The notes under the pieces were generated by a model. It was given only the letters and a program-made list of their open reading frames with translations, ran no database searches and was not told the origin of the DNA. From positions 36,207,971-36,271,970 of the forward strand of contig NC_052134.2 in assembly GCF_016086655.4 (NCBI RefSeq): 64,000 bases of DNA, given 5' to 3'. The translations under genes were made by a program, and so were the position numbers. Source of the stretch: Lepeophtheirus salmonis (Eukaryota; Arthropoda; Copepoda; Siphonostomatoida; Caligidae). Shown here one piece after another: positions 37,191-49,331 of the stretch; position 1 is the stretch's first letter; every line of letters starts with the position of its first letter.

Positions 37191-40100
37191 AGTGATGAAA
37201 TAAAAGAGTAAATGAAATGAAAGAAAAATCCTAATGAATGTCTTAAGGAATTAAAATATTTTAATTTGTATATTTATTTTATATCATCAGAATAATAATC
37301 AATACAAAAAGTTATGTCTATCCATGCGAAAATCAGTAAATTTTTCGTCAACACCAATATGTTCACAACATTGGCAAAGTTATGATATAGATTCAATCCG
37401 TAGATGAGAAGAGACGTAAAGAAAAGGAAAGAGGTTATTATAATATAAATAAAAGAGACTTCTTCTTGTGCTAGATGTGGGAACTAATATAATAGTCTAA
37501 AATTATAGTACTTGGAGATGGCCAAATGTTGGTTACGCCTTAGAAAAGGGATGGAATAAAAGTTATCGCGTTGAATAAGAGTTCGGGAAAATATTTTGAA
37601 GGAAGATTCATATGTCTTATTTGATTAATAATTTCCTAAACTTTCAAAATCAATCAAAATATAAAAAAATGATATTCGAAGAACTAGTATGAGCTTCGAT
37701 ATCAGCAGCTATTTTAAAATCAAACAATATTATCTTTACAAAAAGTCAAAAATACCTTATTGCGTCTAGAATGTAATGTTTAAAAATGCAAAATCAACAA
37801 ACAAAAATATATGTACCATAAATTATTAGGAATGAATCTTGCCTGTGTGGGGTTATTTCTGGTCACTTGTCGATAGATTTTACTGAAGATATGTCTATAA
37901 ATATATAATATACTTACATTATAATTGAATTAACTTATATTACAAAAAGTCGTCGGCAATTATCAATTTTGAATAATCTGAAGAGCTATAAATAAAACGA
38001 GATTAAATTCTTATAATATGAATTTAGATTCAAAATGTGTTATGCAAAATATGTTTACATAAAATAAACCAATTACTAATTTGAAAGATAATTTAATCTA
38101 ATTGAGTTTAAAAAAAACAAAAATGGAAAAACATATAATGACTGATATGACATATAATGTCATTACATCACAATAGAAGGCAACACCATTTTAAGAACTT
38201 ATAGTTGATAATTTTATTAAATAAAATGAACAAATTTCCATTAAATATTAATGAAACTTCATTAAATTTATTTTATTAAATATATAACGGAATACCGGTA
38301 TTGAATTCTACTTGATGCCAATGATAAACAGTGATATTGAAATTAAATCAAATTAATATGTAGTGAAAATACTTATGAAATGGCAATATTTGTAGATTAT
38401 TTTCTTTTTTTGAACAATAATGGACGAGAAGAGTAGGATAGTTAGAAAGAAATATCCTTTTCTTTCCATTGTAATAGTCCACACCATGCAAATGAAATTG
38501 TATAACGATTTAATAACGTATTTCAATAAATAGTAGGGTTTGATATGTAATGAAGCTGGGCACGAGAGTTATAATAGCTTTAACTTTTATAGAGTCTAAA
38601 GGCGTACGTCCTTTTATTTGTTGGTTCTATATTGAAATTCAAATACACAGCAATAGTTGACTGTTTTCCTTAATATTGAAAAAAAAAGATATTTATATTC
38701 TTGTAGAACTAGTCCCTCATAATGGCCGACATCAACAATGCTGACGTTACATCAACCCTTTCTATAGAAAACTCGTCATGCGGTCATTTTTTTAATTATA
38801 AAACCTTATTATTTATAATTTCTACATAACTTCACTGCTATTTGTATAGAATATTTTTATACTCATTATAATAATTTAATATATAACATAACGAAACTTC
38901 TAAATTTCTTTTAATCAAGTACAGAGAAAATACGATCATCCTAACATCTATTTTTTTAGCCCAAATATACGATTGTGAAATGTTTTCCTACAAACCTTAT
39001 TATTAGTGTTTAGATTCGAGTATTATGAAAACTCGATAAAAACTCAACTATTCAGAAGACGACCATTTTCTGTAAAGTACTCAAACTCTCCCAAAATATT
39101 ACTAAATAGTTCGACTAAGGTCGAACTCGAATGATCAACCTTAAAATATTCGAGTATAGAATAATATCATCTCCAGTTGTTTTTACATGACTCCTTATTA
39201 ATTTTGCTGTTATATTTTCGATGGGAGATTTTTTCTTTTGTTTAATTGATGCCTAATTTTTCTGCTTTGATAATTTTACAAAAAATATTGCCCTCTATTT
39301 TAGGTATCATAATATGCTGTTGTAGATCAGGGGTCTCCAAAATATGGTCTACTACAAATCAGGTACTATAAAATAAGCTATTTATGAGGAAAGCATAATG
39401 GCATGAAAAATAAAACAGTTTTGGCCCTTTAATCTTACCAGAGTAATCAGTATTGGTTATGAAGACATGAAATTTTGAAAATCTTTATTGCAATGATAGA
39501 GATACTACTTTTTGAAATAAATTCCTGTTGTACAAATAAATCTTTTTACAAAATAAACTACATGATGTGATTAATAGCTGCTGGCTACATTACTGAGTTA
39601 AGGACTTCATTGCTGAACTTAGACTTGATCATTTCAATGATATAATATTTTGATTTGCCTAATGCCTTTACTCAATGACTCAAACTTCCAAGACTACTTA
39701 TTATTAATATTAAAATCATGACGGTGCATTTTCCCGCAACAAATTTCCAAACGACTATACTTCTTAGATCCGAAATTATAGATGTATTGTACGTTTTTAA
39801 CAAATATTACTTATTATTACGGGCTAATATTTATTTATGATATTTGTGAATTTCTTTTCATTTTATTACTTTTTCCTTAAAGAATAGTTAATTTTTATTT
39901 TATTTTATTCGAAGCATCATAACCATTTTATCTTTTAAGACAATAAGATCTTATACATTAATAATCTAAAATACAATTAAGCAATACTCAAAACAAAAAG
40001 TACTATTGAAAATGCACAAACACTTTTTCATAAATTATTATTTGAGCTAATTATAAGCTTTTTATGGGTTGAGCATTTATTGGAAAAAAGTTTCTCTCCA

Positions 40101-41035
40101 TCTTGAGAAATGTTTTTTAAGATATTAAAACACAAAAGCATTAACCTCTCTAATAACAGTATTTTTTGTCTTACTCGAAAATATACTTTTATTTATTTTT
40201 CATCAAAATATTATTTAATTTTGAAGAATTTTCCTTTGAGAAGTGCTTAAGTTTTGGTCTTCAATGCCATTTAATAAGAAACTAGATGCACTGTCGTGAA
40301 TAACGTGTCTACTTCAAAAAATGTAAAAAAATATATTTGACAAATTAATAGATACATTCTTAATTTAGAGTTTATTTTGAAATAGATTGCAATTGAGTAC
40401 GTTTGACATAATATTTAAATAGTTTTCCATTGTTTTTAGAAAAACACGCGGTAGATAAGTGTTGGAGATGTATTTATAAAAATTTATCCTTCCAAATCAT
40501 CAATTAGAGATTTGTATATGAATGGAAAACTATGATTGTATTATAAAAGGAATTTGAACTTGTTTTTTAACTGTATCTGTATTGACTGAATGAAAGGTAT
40601 AAAATAAAAAAATAACCATTTTGCATAATGATATATTAGGTGCATCATCATAAAAACAATCTTGAAAAAAAATCACGAAAAGGAGAAATATTTGTTCATT
40701 AATTTTTACATCATATATACATACAGGCTAATGTCACATAGATATATTTGAGTTCATTATAGGCTTTGTGGGATTACTTCAGATACTCAAAAATATTAGA
40801 CATAGTTTAGAACGTTTGCTTGATTTAAGATACTTTTATTGACACCAATATGTCCCCTAAATTAAAATCTGTCGATTTCTCATTTTCTTTGTCGTGACGA
40901 TCAATGTTGGTCACTATCAATTTGCAGCTACCCTATGTGTTTATGAGAATAATTTTTCATAGAAATAGACGAGAATTCGTGGTAAAAATACAAATTCAAA
41001 ACAAGCAAAAAGACAGCACATCTCAGATCTCCTAG
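37191..41035. other. AT-rich DNA, nothing recognised except a hAT-type end
   Basis: A cluster of TCGAG/TTCGACT words (about 39013-39155) suggests a small inverted-repeat unit. The orphan hAT-type end at 39328 is listed separately. A 35-codon frame from ATGGCCGAC (38722) is considered under rejected items. Confidence 0.35.
39328..39360 (+). mobile_element. Orphan hAT-type end (CAGGGGTCTCCAAA)
   Basis: CAGGGGTCTCCAAAATATGG matches the outermost bases of a common hAT subgroup (CAGGGGTCTCCAAACT...). No inverse GGAGACCCCTG was found downstream, so only one end is visible. Confidence 0.4.
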
Positions 41036-41303
41036 ATACTGGAAGCTCAAGAGGTGCAATAAAATCCGCACATGAATAGAGGCAAATGGTTCAAGAAGAT
41101 TTTCACAGTTGATCAATTCCACAACGACTCAAACAACTGTCTGCTTGAAGAAACAAAAGAAGAGCTACAAGGGGTTTACAACACCAAATATCCGGCCAAA
41201 CAATGGTTCTCAGCGTTGTGTCCTCTGATGGAAAGAAGATGCCTCTGTTCTTTTTCAAGGTTAGAAAGAAAATCGATCCAGAGACCTACTATTAAATATT
41301 GTG
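41036..41303 (+). pseudogene. Mariner transposase fragment around first Asp
   Basis: Successive frames read WKLKRCNKIRT (about 41040), MNRGKWFKKIFTVDQFHND (41072 on) and ETKEELQGVYNTKYPAKQ. After a frame change near 41200, MVLSVVSSDGKKMPLFFFK and VRKKIDPETYY reach a stop at about 41303. KKIFTVDQ carries the first catalytic Asp, and SDGKKMPLFFFK is the next conserved block. The longest single frame runs 41072-41356 but leaves the true frame at the shift. Second and third catalytic motifs are absent. VDQFHN and KIDPE/KIDQE tie it to the 33.3-kb fragment, which is more decayed in other places. Confidence 0.8.
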
Positions 41304-42861
41304 GGTTTATTGTTTCCAAAGTAATAATCTACTCAAAAATCTATAATGTATCTTGAAAATCAAAATTGAATCCGCTTGAGAATTATTAAAAGTAGAATGT
41401 TGCTTGAAATAAGATTTCTTTTAAATCCAATAAACGAGGAAAGTTGTTGAAATTTTTGAAAAGAAAGTAAATTACAGTTTTAAGTATATTGAAGTTTTTT
41501 TGTCTTAATATTTTTGACCTATTTTTTCTAGATCAAAATTTAAGTCATGGACCAAAAGAGAATGACATTTCTTGAAACATAAAAAAAAATTAACATAACA
41601 GATTACTATTATTTTTTTTATACTAATTAACAGGTTTTTTTTTTCAAGACCGATCTGGATCGATCTTGGACTGAATACGTTCGGTTTAAAAATAGCCTCA
41701 GACCGATCTAAGATTTCGGGACAAAGGCATAACACTAATAGTGAGATTAAATATTGACTCAGTTCACAGTGTTATTAATAAATTTCATATACAACTTGAA
41801 TTTCATATGTATCAAGGATACATCTAACATAAAATGAGGTCAACCTATCTATGTTAATTGAAAAAAAAAAAAATAGATTGGCCTTGTACCTAATTGAATT
41901 TGGAAGCTAATTTTTATAAGTGTATTATTTCTCCTAAACTTAATTTATTTCTATAAATCTAAGTGATTTATTTTCTTTCATACATTCTTTCTCAAGGAAT
42001 TCTTAAAAAGTAATTTATCAATTTTTTTAAAATCATGTATTGAAGGATTTAATATATATTTTTTTGATTATTCTATTACTCCTTATATATTACAAATACA
42101 TGTTTATCTTCTATAAATAAAGAAAATAATTTCCATATTATATACATATATTTCGATAAAAAAAATTGTATTCTCAAAAATCAAATGTTAGATATATTGT
42201 AAATTTTTAGGAGAGTCAAGGATTGAGGCCATGAAAATCAAACGAATTTTATAAGGAAAAAAAATAATCATCTACTTGAGTAAATTCAACCATAGATAGC
42301 TTCTTACTTTTCATATTTTCAAAGTCAGATAATTTGAATCATATTGCACATCACAAATAAAGAGAAAAAAATATGAATTTAATTTATAACTTTTCTAAAA
42401 GTGCAATGATTCTCGATTTTATTTTCATCCCAAGGTGCATTAATGAGATTACTAAATCCATAAAGCGCTTACTTACCTTAGGACTTAGGCTTGGTGTAAA
42501 ACGTCAAGGCCCGCACATTGTATTTTTAATCAATCTTCTATTCCAAAACTATTTGTAAATATATATAAACGTCATTAATAAAGTAGAGCATTTTATTAAA
42601 AATAAAACAATTTAAAGAAATATAATATCTTAATTAAAAAAGTAGCCCGTACGAAATTATTGTCTGATAAAAAACAAAACAAAAAAAAAACTTTCGAAAA
42701 CCAAATTTTTAAGGTGAAGAGCTAAAAACTCCGCACTTTTATCTTTGAGCAAGTCCTTGCTAACGATAAATTGTCCCTGATAGGACAATTAATTGAACAA
42801 AATGTTTGATTTTTTTACTTATACAACATAAATAACTAACAGAAAAAATGATTTTGTGCAG
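41304..42861. other. AT-rich DNA with one GGTCT-rich fragment
   Basis: Aside from the repeat at 41635-41725 and a perfect 8-bp hairpin (AATTGTCC, 6-base loop, GGACAATT, 42769-42790), nothing is recognised. Confidence 0.35.
41635..41725. repeat. GACCGATCT-rich repeat fragment
   Basis: AAGACCGATCTGGATCGATC, GGACTGAATACG and CAGACCGATCTAAGATTTCG are crowded together here. They resemble the GGACC/GGACT-rich repeats elsewhere in the window but without definable ends. Confidence 0.35.
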
Positions 42862-42940
42862 GACACCTACGTATTCTTCGGAGAACACAACTCCACCGTG
42901 GCAAAAAGTTTTGAAAACATCTATTTATTGATTGTCAGGA
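42862..42940 (+). CDS. Weak candidate exon, function unknown
   Basis: TTTTGTGCAG ends at 42861. It is followed by codons richer in G+C than anything around, reading DTYVFFGEHNSTVAKSFENI (42862-42921). A possible donor GTAATC lies at 42941. The open frame runs to 43191, but its later part degenerates into low complexity, which fits an exon edge inside it. The product is not recognised and no neighbouring exon could be matched. A short decayed transposon segment is an alternative. Confidence 0.2.
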
Positions 42941-44069
42941 GTAATCAAAAAATTGTATTAGATTTGTCCTATGAATTTAATCAAATGACTTTACAAAAAA
43001 AAAGATATCCTTTCAAAATAATTTTATCTTCTTTTTTGATGTTGAAAATTCCCAAACCGATAATTTTTCATTCATCAAGACTTGATTGGGGAAAGGCACT
43101 AAAGCCTCCCCCTAATTGTTGCGCAATCAATCTTAATTTGTTTACTCATTACAAAATCTTAGGCCTTCTTTATTCATCAAAGTTAAAATAATAAACTTGC
43201 TCATTCATTTATGATATTTTTACAATTATTTGCATATCATAATTGTATGTTTTATAATGTTGGATATCTGTCTCTTCATGTTTTTGGAGTACTCAAATAT
43301 GGAATAAGTACATTCTATTATACCTTTATAATGTTAAATACTTCTTTTAGGACTAAAATTATATACAATACATACTTGTCAAGTCATCATGATATCTGGT
43401 CATTTTATGATTTTTCAAATGTATGTTTGTTCATTTGGTTACTTCTCCATTTTGTGTAAATTCCTAATTTATCATATATTTCATGGTTCCTACTTTTTGG
43501 GGATTGTACCTCAATAGTTTTTGAAATCATTATCGAGGTTTTGAAAAATGATATTTATTATTTATCTTATATTCGATGTATTCTGATTTCGAGAAAGAGC
43601 ATTTCTTTTTTTTTTATTGATTTAGAAATGATATATATACAAATTTTTACAAAGTTTAGTATTCTTTTCTCCAAATACTTTTTTCAATATTGAATTAACT
43701 GATATGAAATCTTTTAGTAAAGAAGTACTCAATTTGTTTGCTTATACTTAAAGTACCATATGCATTAACTACTAGAGCATATAAAGTTATTAAATGTTTC
43801 AATATCAAATACATATTGGGGTGGATAAAACACCCTTCGCAAGTACTCGTCTTAGGGTTGGAAGAGAAGTGACGGTGTGTTATTAGTGAGACAATTTTTT
43901 TTAAACGAAGGCCTGAATTAATATGATTGACTAATGTAAATAACTACATTTCAAACTATTCGCACATATGTTTATGTTACTTTGAGGTCAAGCATTGCTA
44001 TTTTCAATATAAGCTATTATGAGTACCTACAAAATAAGATTTCCAACAATGAAATACTTACCTGTAACA
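42941..44069. other. AT-rich DNA, nothing recognised
   Basis: The frame at 43211-43459 is aromatic-rich low complexity. No repeat boundary was found. Confidence 0.35.
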
Positions 44070-44225
44070 GTACAAAATTTTGACACCTAGTCTGGTCAAA
44101 TCCTAAATCTTAAAAACGTGTCCAAATCGGACGCAAAGGACGTACTATAGAACGGTCTTTGTTTAATGACGTCATCCTAGATATGAAATAAGGCCATCAT
44201 TATCCATCTCCACTGGCTATCTTGG
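44070..44225 (+). repeat. Dispersed repeat (TGACGTCATC family), copy 2
   Basis: AAATTTTGACACC, AACGTGTCCAAATCGGACG, TGACGTCATCCTAGATATG and CATCATTATCCATCTCCAC align in order with the copy at 4535-4700. They are diverged by eye, so an old family. Confidence 0.45.
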
Positions 44226-45484
44226 AATTGTTAACATATATTTATCATCACTATTTAATATTATTAATAAGTTATAACAGTCTAGAGAAGAGTGTCGTTT
44301 TTCCCCATTTTTCTCTCTAAAAATGGAAATATATCGAATTCAGAACAAGATACAGAATCAATAATAACACTTTTTTATCATAAAAAAAATTTTACATAAG
44401 TTTTATTAATCCTACTTTTAATTTGTGGATTGTTGTAAGGCTAAAAAAAAAGACTTAACGATGATAGTCCTGGATTACTACACTCCTAAACATTTCAGAA
44501 TTGAAATGACTGAGAGAACAAGTGAGATCAGTTTTGAATTCCACGCTCATAGATTAATTCGATTAATGTCTTGAATTAATTAGTATAAAATGAGTATTCC
44601 CCTGTGTTATTTCTTATAGTCAGACGAAACAATAAAAAAAAGTTTCGTTTGTCATATAATCGTCATGCAAAGAACATTCGTAGGCGAATGGATTTTGTCT
44701 AGTCATTACTAGAGAAAGTAAAACTGTCTTTTATTTCAAGTTATTGTAACACTTTTGTTTACTCAATAATTTGAGTTATTTGGGACATTGAATGAGACAA
44801 TTCTGACTTAATAATCTAGATTATATGGACTGAATTCCCTTGCATCTTGGTCTATTTTTGTTGCTAATGTTTTTATTTATTGCAAAAGCAAATGTTGAAT
44901 TTCTTATTAGGGATTTTAACATTGTACCAACCATTTTACCCTAAGTTGAAAAGCGGCAGATCAAAGTTCAAGGGTACATTGAAATCGTTCATATTCAAAA
45001 ACAAATAATGTTTAGTTATGATTTTTGTTTCTATTTATAAATTTAACGTGGTAAACCAGAATCAAATAATTACTAAATACGCATTCAATCTTAATATATT
45101 TGCATACTACCAATTAAAATTTGTCTCTCCTCTGAAGCCCTCCCTTCAAAATATATCAAATAGGTATGAAGAAATGTATATGTTCAAATATTCATGCCAA
45201 ATACATATTTTATTATTAATGTTATTTTGTATTTTTTCCCAGGATATAACCTGTTTATTTTTGTAGATATGTATACTATACATATTATAAGTTCCATTCC
45301 TTGTTCATTCATGGTCAAACTTTTATTTTTACATCCTTTCAAATTTTTTATTTCCGATTCAATGATAAAACCTTTTTAATAATTTTGCAGCTTTTATCCT
45401 TCAAATCATGCCAAATCTAATTAAATTTTTAATTGTTTATATTTTTGTAAATATATTTTATGATAGATAGTGTTTTTGTTTTTT
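44226..45484. other. AT-rich DNA, nothing recognised
   Basis: Overlapping frames at 45018-45266 and 45194-45379 have no recognisable motif. Confidence 0.35.
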
Positions 45485-45780
45485 TATATTGACAATTTGA
45501 AGAATGCTTGGAAGGAGAACAGCTTAGCTGTTATGACATTTTATTAGATCAGCTGCAAGCAGCCGTGAGAGGAAGAAAATAAAAACAAATCCCCAGTGTG
45601 TATATAGCAAGAATATATAGGTTGGAATTATTCCACAATCGATCCTCAATTCTACTCCGAGTTCAACAAGGACTTACACATATCTATAACTACCGAACAA
45701 ACCCTCATTATTACTCTCCGTCTTTCATACAGGGCTGCAGATTTGGATTCGGAGATTTTTTCGGTGGAATCGGATGCAAA
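45485..45780 (-). repeat. Copy of the ~430-bp dispersed repeat, plus a GGGCTG end
   Basis: It carries ACAATTTGAAGAATGCTTGG, AACAGCTTAGCTGTTATGAC, GAGAGGAAGAAAATAAA, TCCTCAATTCTACTCCGAG, AACAAGGACTTACACATATC and ATTACTCTCCGTC. These are the inverse, in order, of words in the 57.7-kb copy. From 45732, AGGGCTGCAGATTTGGATTC starts a different sequence that resembles GGGCTGTGGAGTCGG-type hAT ends, so two elements may abut. The 61-codon frame here is incidental. Confidence 0.55.
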
Positions 45781-46230
45781 TAGATGAGAGCTGGTCTACA
45801 TTTTTTGGTAATAAATAAGATCGATTAGCCGTCACAATATCTGCCACTGGCGAAAAAATTTTTGCGCTTGATAATGATTTACTTGTAGTTGCAAGGTATT
45901 GACAAGCTAACTTGGAAACATGGGAAAATTTATTTAAATTGTCCTCTACTATACTACTAGGCTTTCGTCAACTGGGATGTATAATATCAATTTGTAAGTC
46001 TTTTTTTTTTGTCTAAAAAAATATATAAATTAGTATTTATATAATTTGACGTTTATGGATTAAAATTTTACCTCACCATCTCAATCTATTAATAAATTAA
46101 AATAACCAAAATTTTATAAGATCAATACCATGGTTATATATACATACCGTACCGAAGGTGGAAATGTACAGAACCGTAAGGGTCGTATATAACCCAATCG
46201 CGGTATGACCCAGTACAGTACCACCCATAA
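45781..46230. other. AT-rich DNA with GTACCG-rich patch
   Basis: ACCGTACCGAAGGTGG, CGCGGTATGACCC and AGTACAGTACCACCC (46145-46228) form a patch of unknown nature. Confidence 0.3.
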
Positions 46231-46942
46231 ACCTATTCCAAATTGAAACTTCAAATATTAAATTTTATCGAGAAACATTTCGAAACCCCATACCTATTCA
46301 TTAACAATTATATTTTTTTTGAAATTTTTTTTCTAAATCCACAACTGTTCACAAAAAATTAGATTATTTGAAAAGAAATTGGTACATTAAAATTTTTCTG
46401 ATAAATTAATAGAAAATCTAATTTTTTGGCAAAAAAATTGAAATTTCAAATATTAATTTTTTTCTAAAAATATTTCTAAAATCCACAGCTATTCACTAAA
46501 AAGTAATTTTGTCTGAAAAAAAAATTCATGAATCCACAATTGTTCACAAAAAGTTAATTTTTTTGAAAAAAATTAACATATTAAATTTCATAAAAAAAAT
46601 TCCATTAAAATATAGTATATTTCATGCTATATTTAATCTTGGAAAAAAAATGAAAAATAAAATTTTGGAATTTTTTTTAAAAAACTTAATTTTTGTGAAA
46701 TAAAAATTAGCATTATTATTTACTTTATTTCTTATTCATTTTATGAAGCAGAATTCCCATGTATTGCTTAGATGGAATGGTATTTTTCTCCCAACAAGAA
46801 GCAGTGTAAAATTTGATGACTTTTTATTTATAAAAGTAATTTATTATGGGCCTTTTAATGAAGTTAATTAATGAACTTGATAACAACGTAAATTTCAAGA
46901 CGATGCACTACACCCCCTCCCTTTTTTTTTGCACGAAGCCCT
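46231..46942. repeat. CAGGGGCG family, expanded minisatellite copy 3
   Basis: Units near TTCTAAATCCACAACTG, TTTCTAAAATCCACAGC and TTCATGAATCCACAATTG, each followed by TTCACAAAAA or TTCACTAAAA and an A/T run, recur at irregular spacing of roughly 60-130 bp (46330-46600). The right end GCACGAAGCCCTG then ATTGA (46943-46947) resembles the right end of copy 1. The left end is lost. The 64-codon frame at 46509-46703 is a by-product of the A-rich units. Confidence 0.5.
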
Positions 46943-48262
46943 GATTGAGAATCAATGCCCTAGACTAAAGTAATTGCTAATCAAGATCCATTTGTCGTCA
47001 TTTTTGGGTCCATATGTATATGTATAAAATAACCATTAGACGTAAACATGTCATCTTTAACCCAAAACGTTATCGTACTAGGTGTTAAAGATAGAATTGA
47101 TACGTTTTTTAAATAAAATAGACAATGGTTCGTATATTGAGTTGTGACAGAATCACTGGAGCTATAAGAATACCTATCCAATTATCCAAATGGTTATTTC
47201 TGCAGTTCAGAAAGTTTTAAAATCTATTTAGTTCACTCTTGGAGAGCTGGTAAAGCAACACATTGGAGGATCAATAAGCAAAAAGCACGTTTTCACACTA
47301 GTTTCTAATGACAAAATATATCATCAAGCAGTGATCATGGAAAATCAATTCTGCATCAACGCCATGAACGTATCCAGCTCCAAGTAAATATTAAAAAAAC
47401 AACTATATTGGTATTTTAAATGCAAGTTGGCTTATGTCCCGAATATTTTATTATTATTAGTGTGTGTCTATACATATATGTAGTTTCTTATTCTATTGTA
47501 AAATATTTCCAGTATTTCAAAATGTTTGAAATAAATTCTTATTACGAAAAAATAATAAAAAAAAATAGAAAAGTTTTTCCAAGAAAGTTCAAGAAACTTC
47601 CCTAAAGGACTTAGAAAAAAATAAAAATAATACTTACATTGTATTCATTTGGATGCAATGGAAATAATAAAATAAAATATTTAAGCACTAAAAAAATCAT
47701 ATGAAATGGTTATATCAATTTTATTAATTTGTTAAGGATCGATAAGGATGTGAATAGTAGAAAATTAATTGGAAAAAAATACATTATCCATAAAAATGTA
47801 ATACATAGTTAATTTATTATCTAAACTATGTAAATAAGAAATTATAATGTCATAATAACATATTTATAATACACGTGTACTAAGGCCGTATATAAAATAG
47901 AGTTAAATAGACATAGATATATATTTTTGATAGACTAACGGTAAATGTTTAAGTCCTTTTATTTGTCAGTCGTATTTTGACAGCAAAAACACGGAAGTAA
48001 TGCACCCTTTCCTTAATCTTCACGAAAAAAGGTTTTACTGAAAAATATATACAACTACCTTTGGATTTTGTTGGTCTGACAGATTTACTTATACACTAAG
48101 AGTATTTAAACATGAGAACAAATGCAGATCCAGCTTTGCTATTGTATGGATAAATTGACTTCTTCAATATTTAAAGATTTTCCCAATTTATATGGAATAC
48201 TCGGTTTATAGAAATATTGAATGGTTTTAAAACTCTAAAACTTTATATTTTCAATATTGATA
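46943..48262. other. AT-rich DNA, nothing recognised
   Basis: A patch at 47230-47380 has more balanced composition, but I could not match it to any family on either strand. Frames at 46981-47181 and 47420-47605 are not convincing. Confidence 0.35.
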
Positions 48263-48618
48263 TAAGTATTTTAACATCATTCCACCTTGCCAAATAACTC
48301 TGCCTAAGGGATAACGTTTTGTAGCTTTACATGGATAACTTTTGTTATCCACAGACACCGCACAAACAATAGCTTCCAAATACAACAAATTTGGAATAAT
48401 GGAAAACCTTACAAAGTGAAAAAGAAAGCAGAAAAATCTCTCCCCAACAGGAAACAAATAAGGTTGGAATGGAAAAGAACCATGAGTGGAGGAGAGGGTG
48501 AAAGGAAGGACATTATTGAGGATTTGGAGAAAGTAAATAATAACCATGCAGTAAAGGAACTCTAAGTAAACAATTACATCGTTCTGAAATTCATGATAGA
48601 TGTACTAAAAATGCATTT

Positions 48619-48663
<45 letters not shown>

Positions 48664-49331
48664 AAAATCGTCTGGATTTTGCAAAGGAGCATATCAATAG
48701 ATTTTTTTTCTTATTGGGACTCTATTTTGTGATCTAAAGAGGGAATCCCAAAAAAAAACCGTTTTTTTTAGCTAATGCCCAACATAATGTTTTTACATTC
48801 TTTTCCCAAAATAGGAATTTTTGCTTTAAGCCACCTTTGGCATTTAATGCTTCTTTTTTTTTTGGTTGAAACCATCCTTCAATCTTTATGGATGATAGAA
48901 CTTATCAAATCCTTGATACATTGATCTCCTTTGGCATTAAAGCTTTGATATGCAGGGGTTACCGTAAATTTTCCCTTTAACTTTGTGGAAGTTTTTGGAA
49001 ATGCTAGCTGGCCTTGAGTGTCCCCTACTTGACTTGTTATCAATATTTCCAGTCTCTTTTAATCTTCTTGATGTCATATTTTATAGAACTGAGACCAATT
49101 GAAGGTCTCCAAATCCGAAATATTGATGTCTTAATTCCTCAGTACGATAAAGGTTTTATACTGCGTGTCTTATATGATGAATCTCCACTAATAAAAATAA
49201 TTAGTTTTATAGTGAAAGAAAGAGAATGAACCCAAATTTCGTTACAAACAATCAAATTGTAGATTTTTTTACACTGCCACCAAACTATTACGTGCCAAAT
49301 AATATAGGCTTAAGACTTGTGGGCAACCCTG
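48263..49331 (+). pseudogene. Tc1-like transposase relic with right terminal repeat
   Basis: The plus strand shows Tc1 landmarks in order. An N-terminal helix-turn-helix relic (VALHG near 48320; TAQTIASKYNKFG and IMENLTK, 48356-48415) is followed by ERKDIIEDLEKV (about 48500-48540) in a shifted frame. After a 38-base poly(A), NRLDFAKEHINR (48666-48701) and YWDSIL, stop, S (about 48712-48740) follow. They correspond to the conserved segment before and at the WSDE motif of the first catalytic Asp, with the Trp codon now TGA. Later parts are barely legible (IFMDDRTYQILDTL near 48880-48925). The right end, inverted, reads CAGGGTTGCCCACAAG next to TA (49332-49333). No left end was found. The minus-strand frame at 48251-48547 is a shadow. 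Confidence 0.6.
48623..48660. repeat. Poly(A) tract, 38 A
   Basis: An uninterrupted run of 38 A lies inside the Tc1-like relic. It could be local slippage or the tail of a small retroposed insert, but no target duplication was identified around it. The reported length may be affected by assembly. Confidence 0.9.

Noticed and set aside
38722..38829. 35-codon frame starting ATGGCCGACATC in a good start context
   Set aside because: The opening is GC-rich and tempting, but the second half is low-complexity AT translation, no splice site is clear, and the patch looks like the edge of a repeat.
45598..45783. 61-codon frame ending GCRFGFGDFFGGIGCK
   Set aside because: The Gly-rich tail comes from a GGATTCGG-type repeat end fused to the ~430-bp repeat, not from a gene.
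46509..46703. Lys-rich 64-codon frame
   Set aside because: A product of the A-rich minisatellite units of the CAGGGGCG family.
48251..48547. Minus-strand 98-codon frame
   Set aside because: The plus strand shows Tc1 helix-turn-helix and KDIIEDL segments there; the minus frame has no family resemblance.
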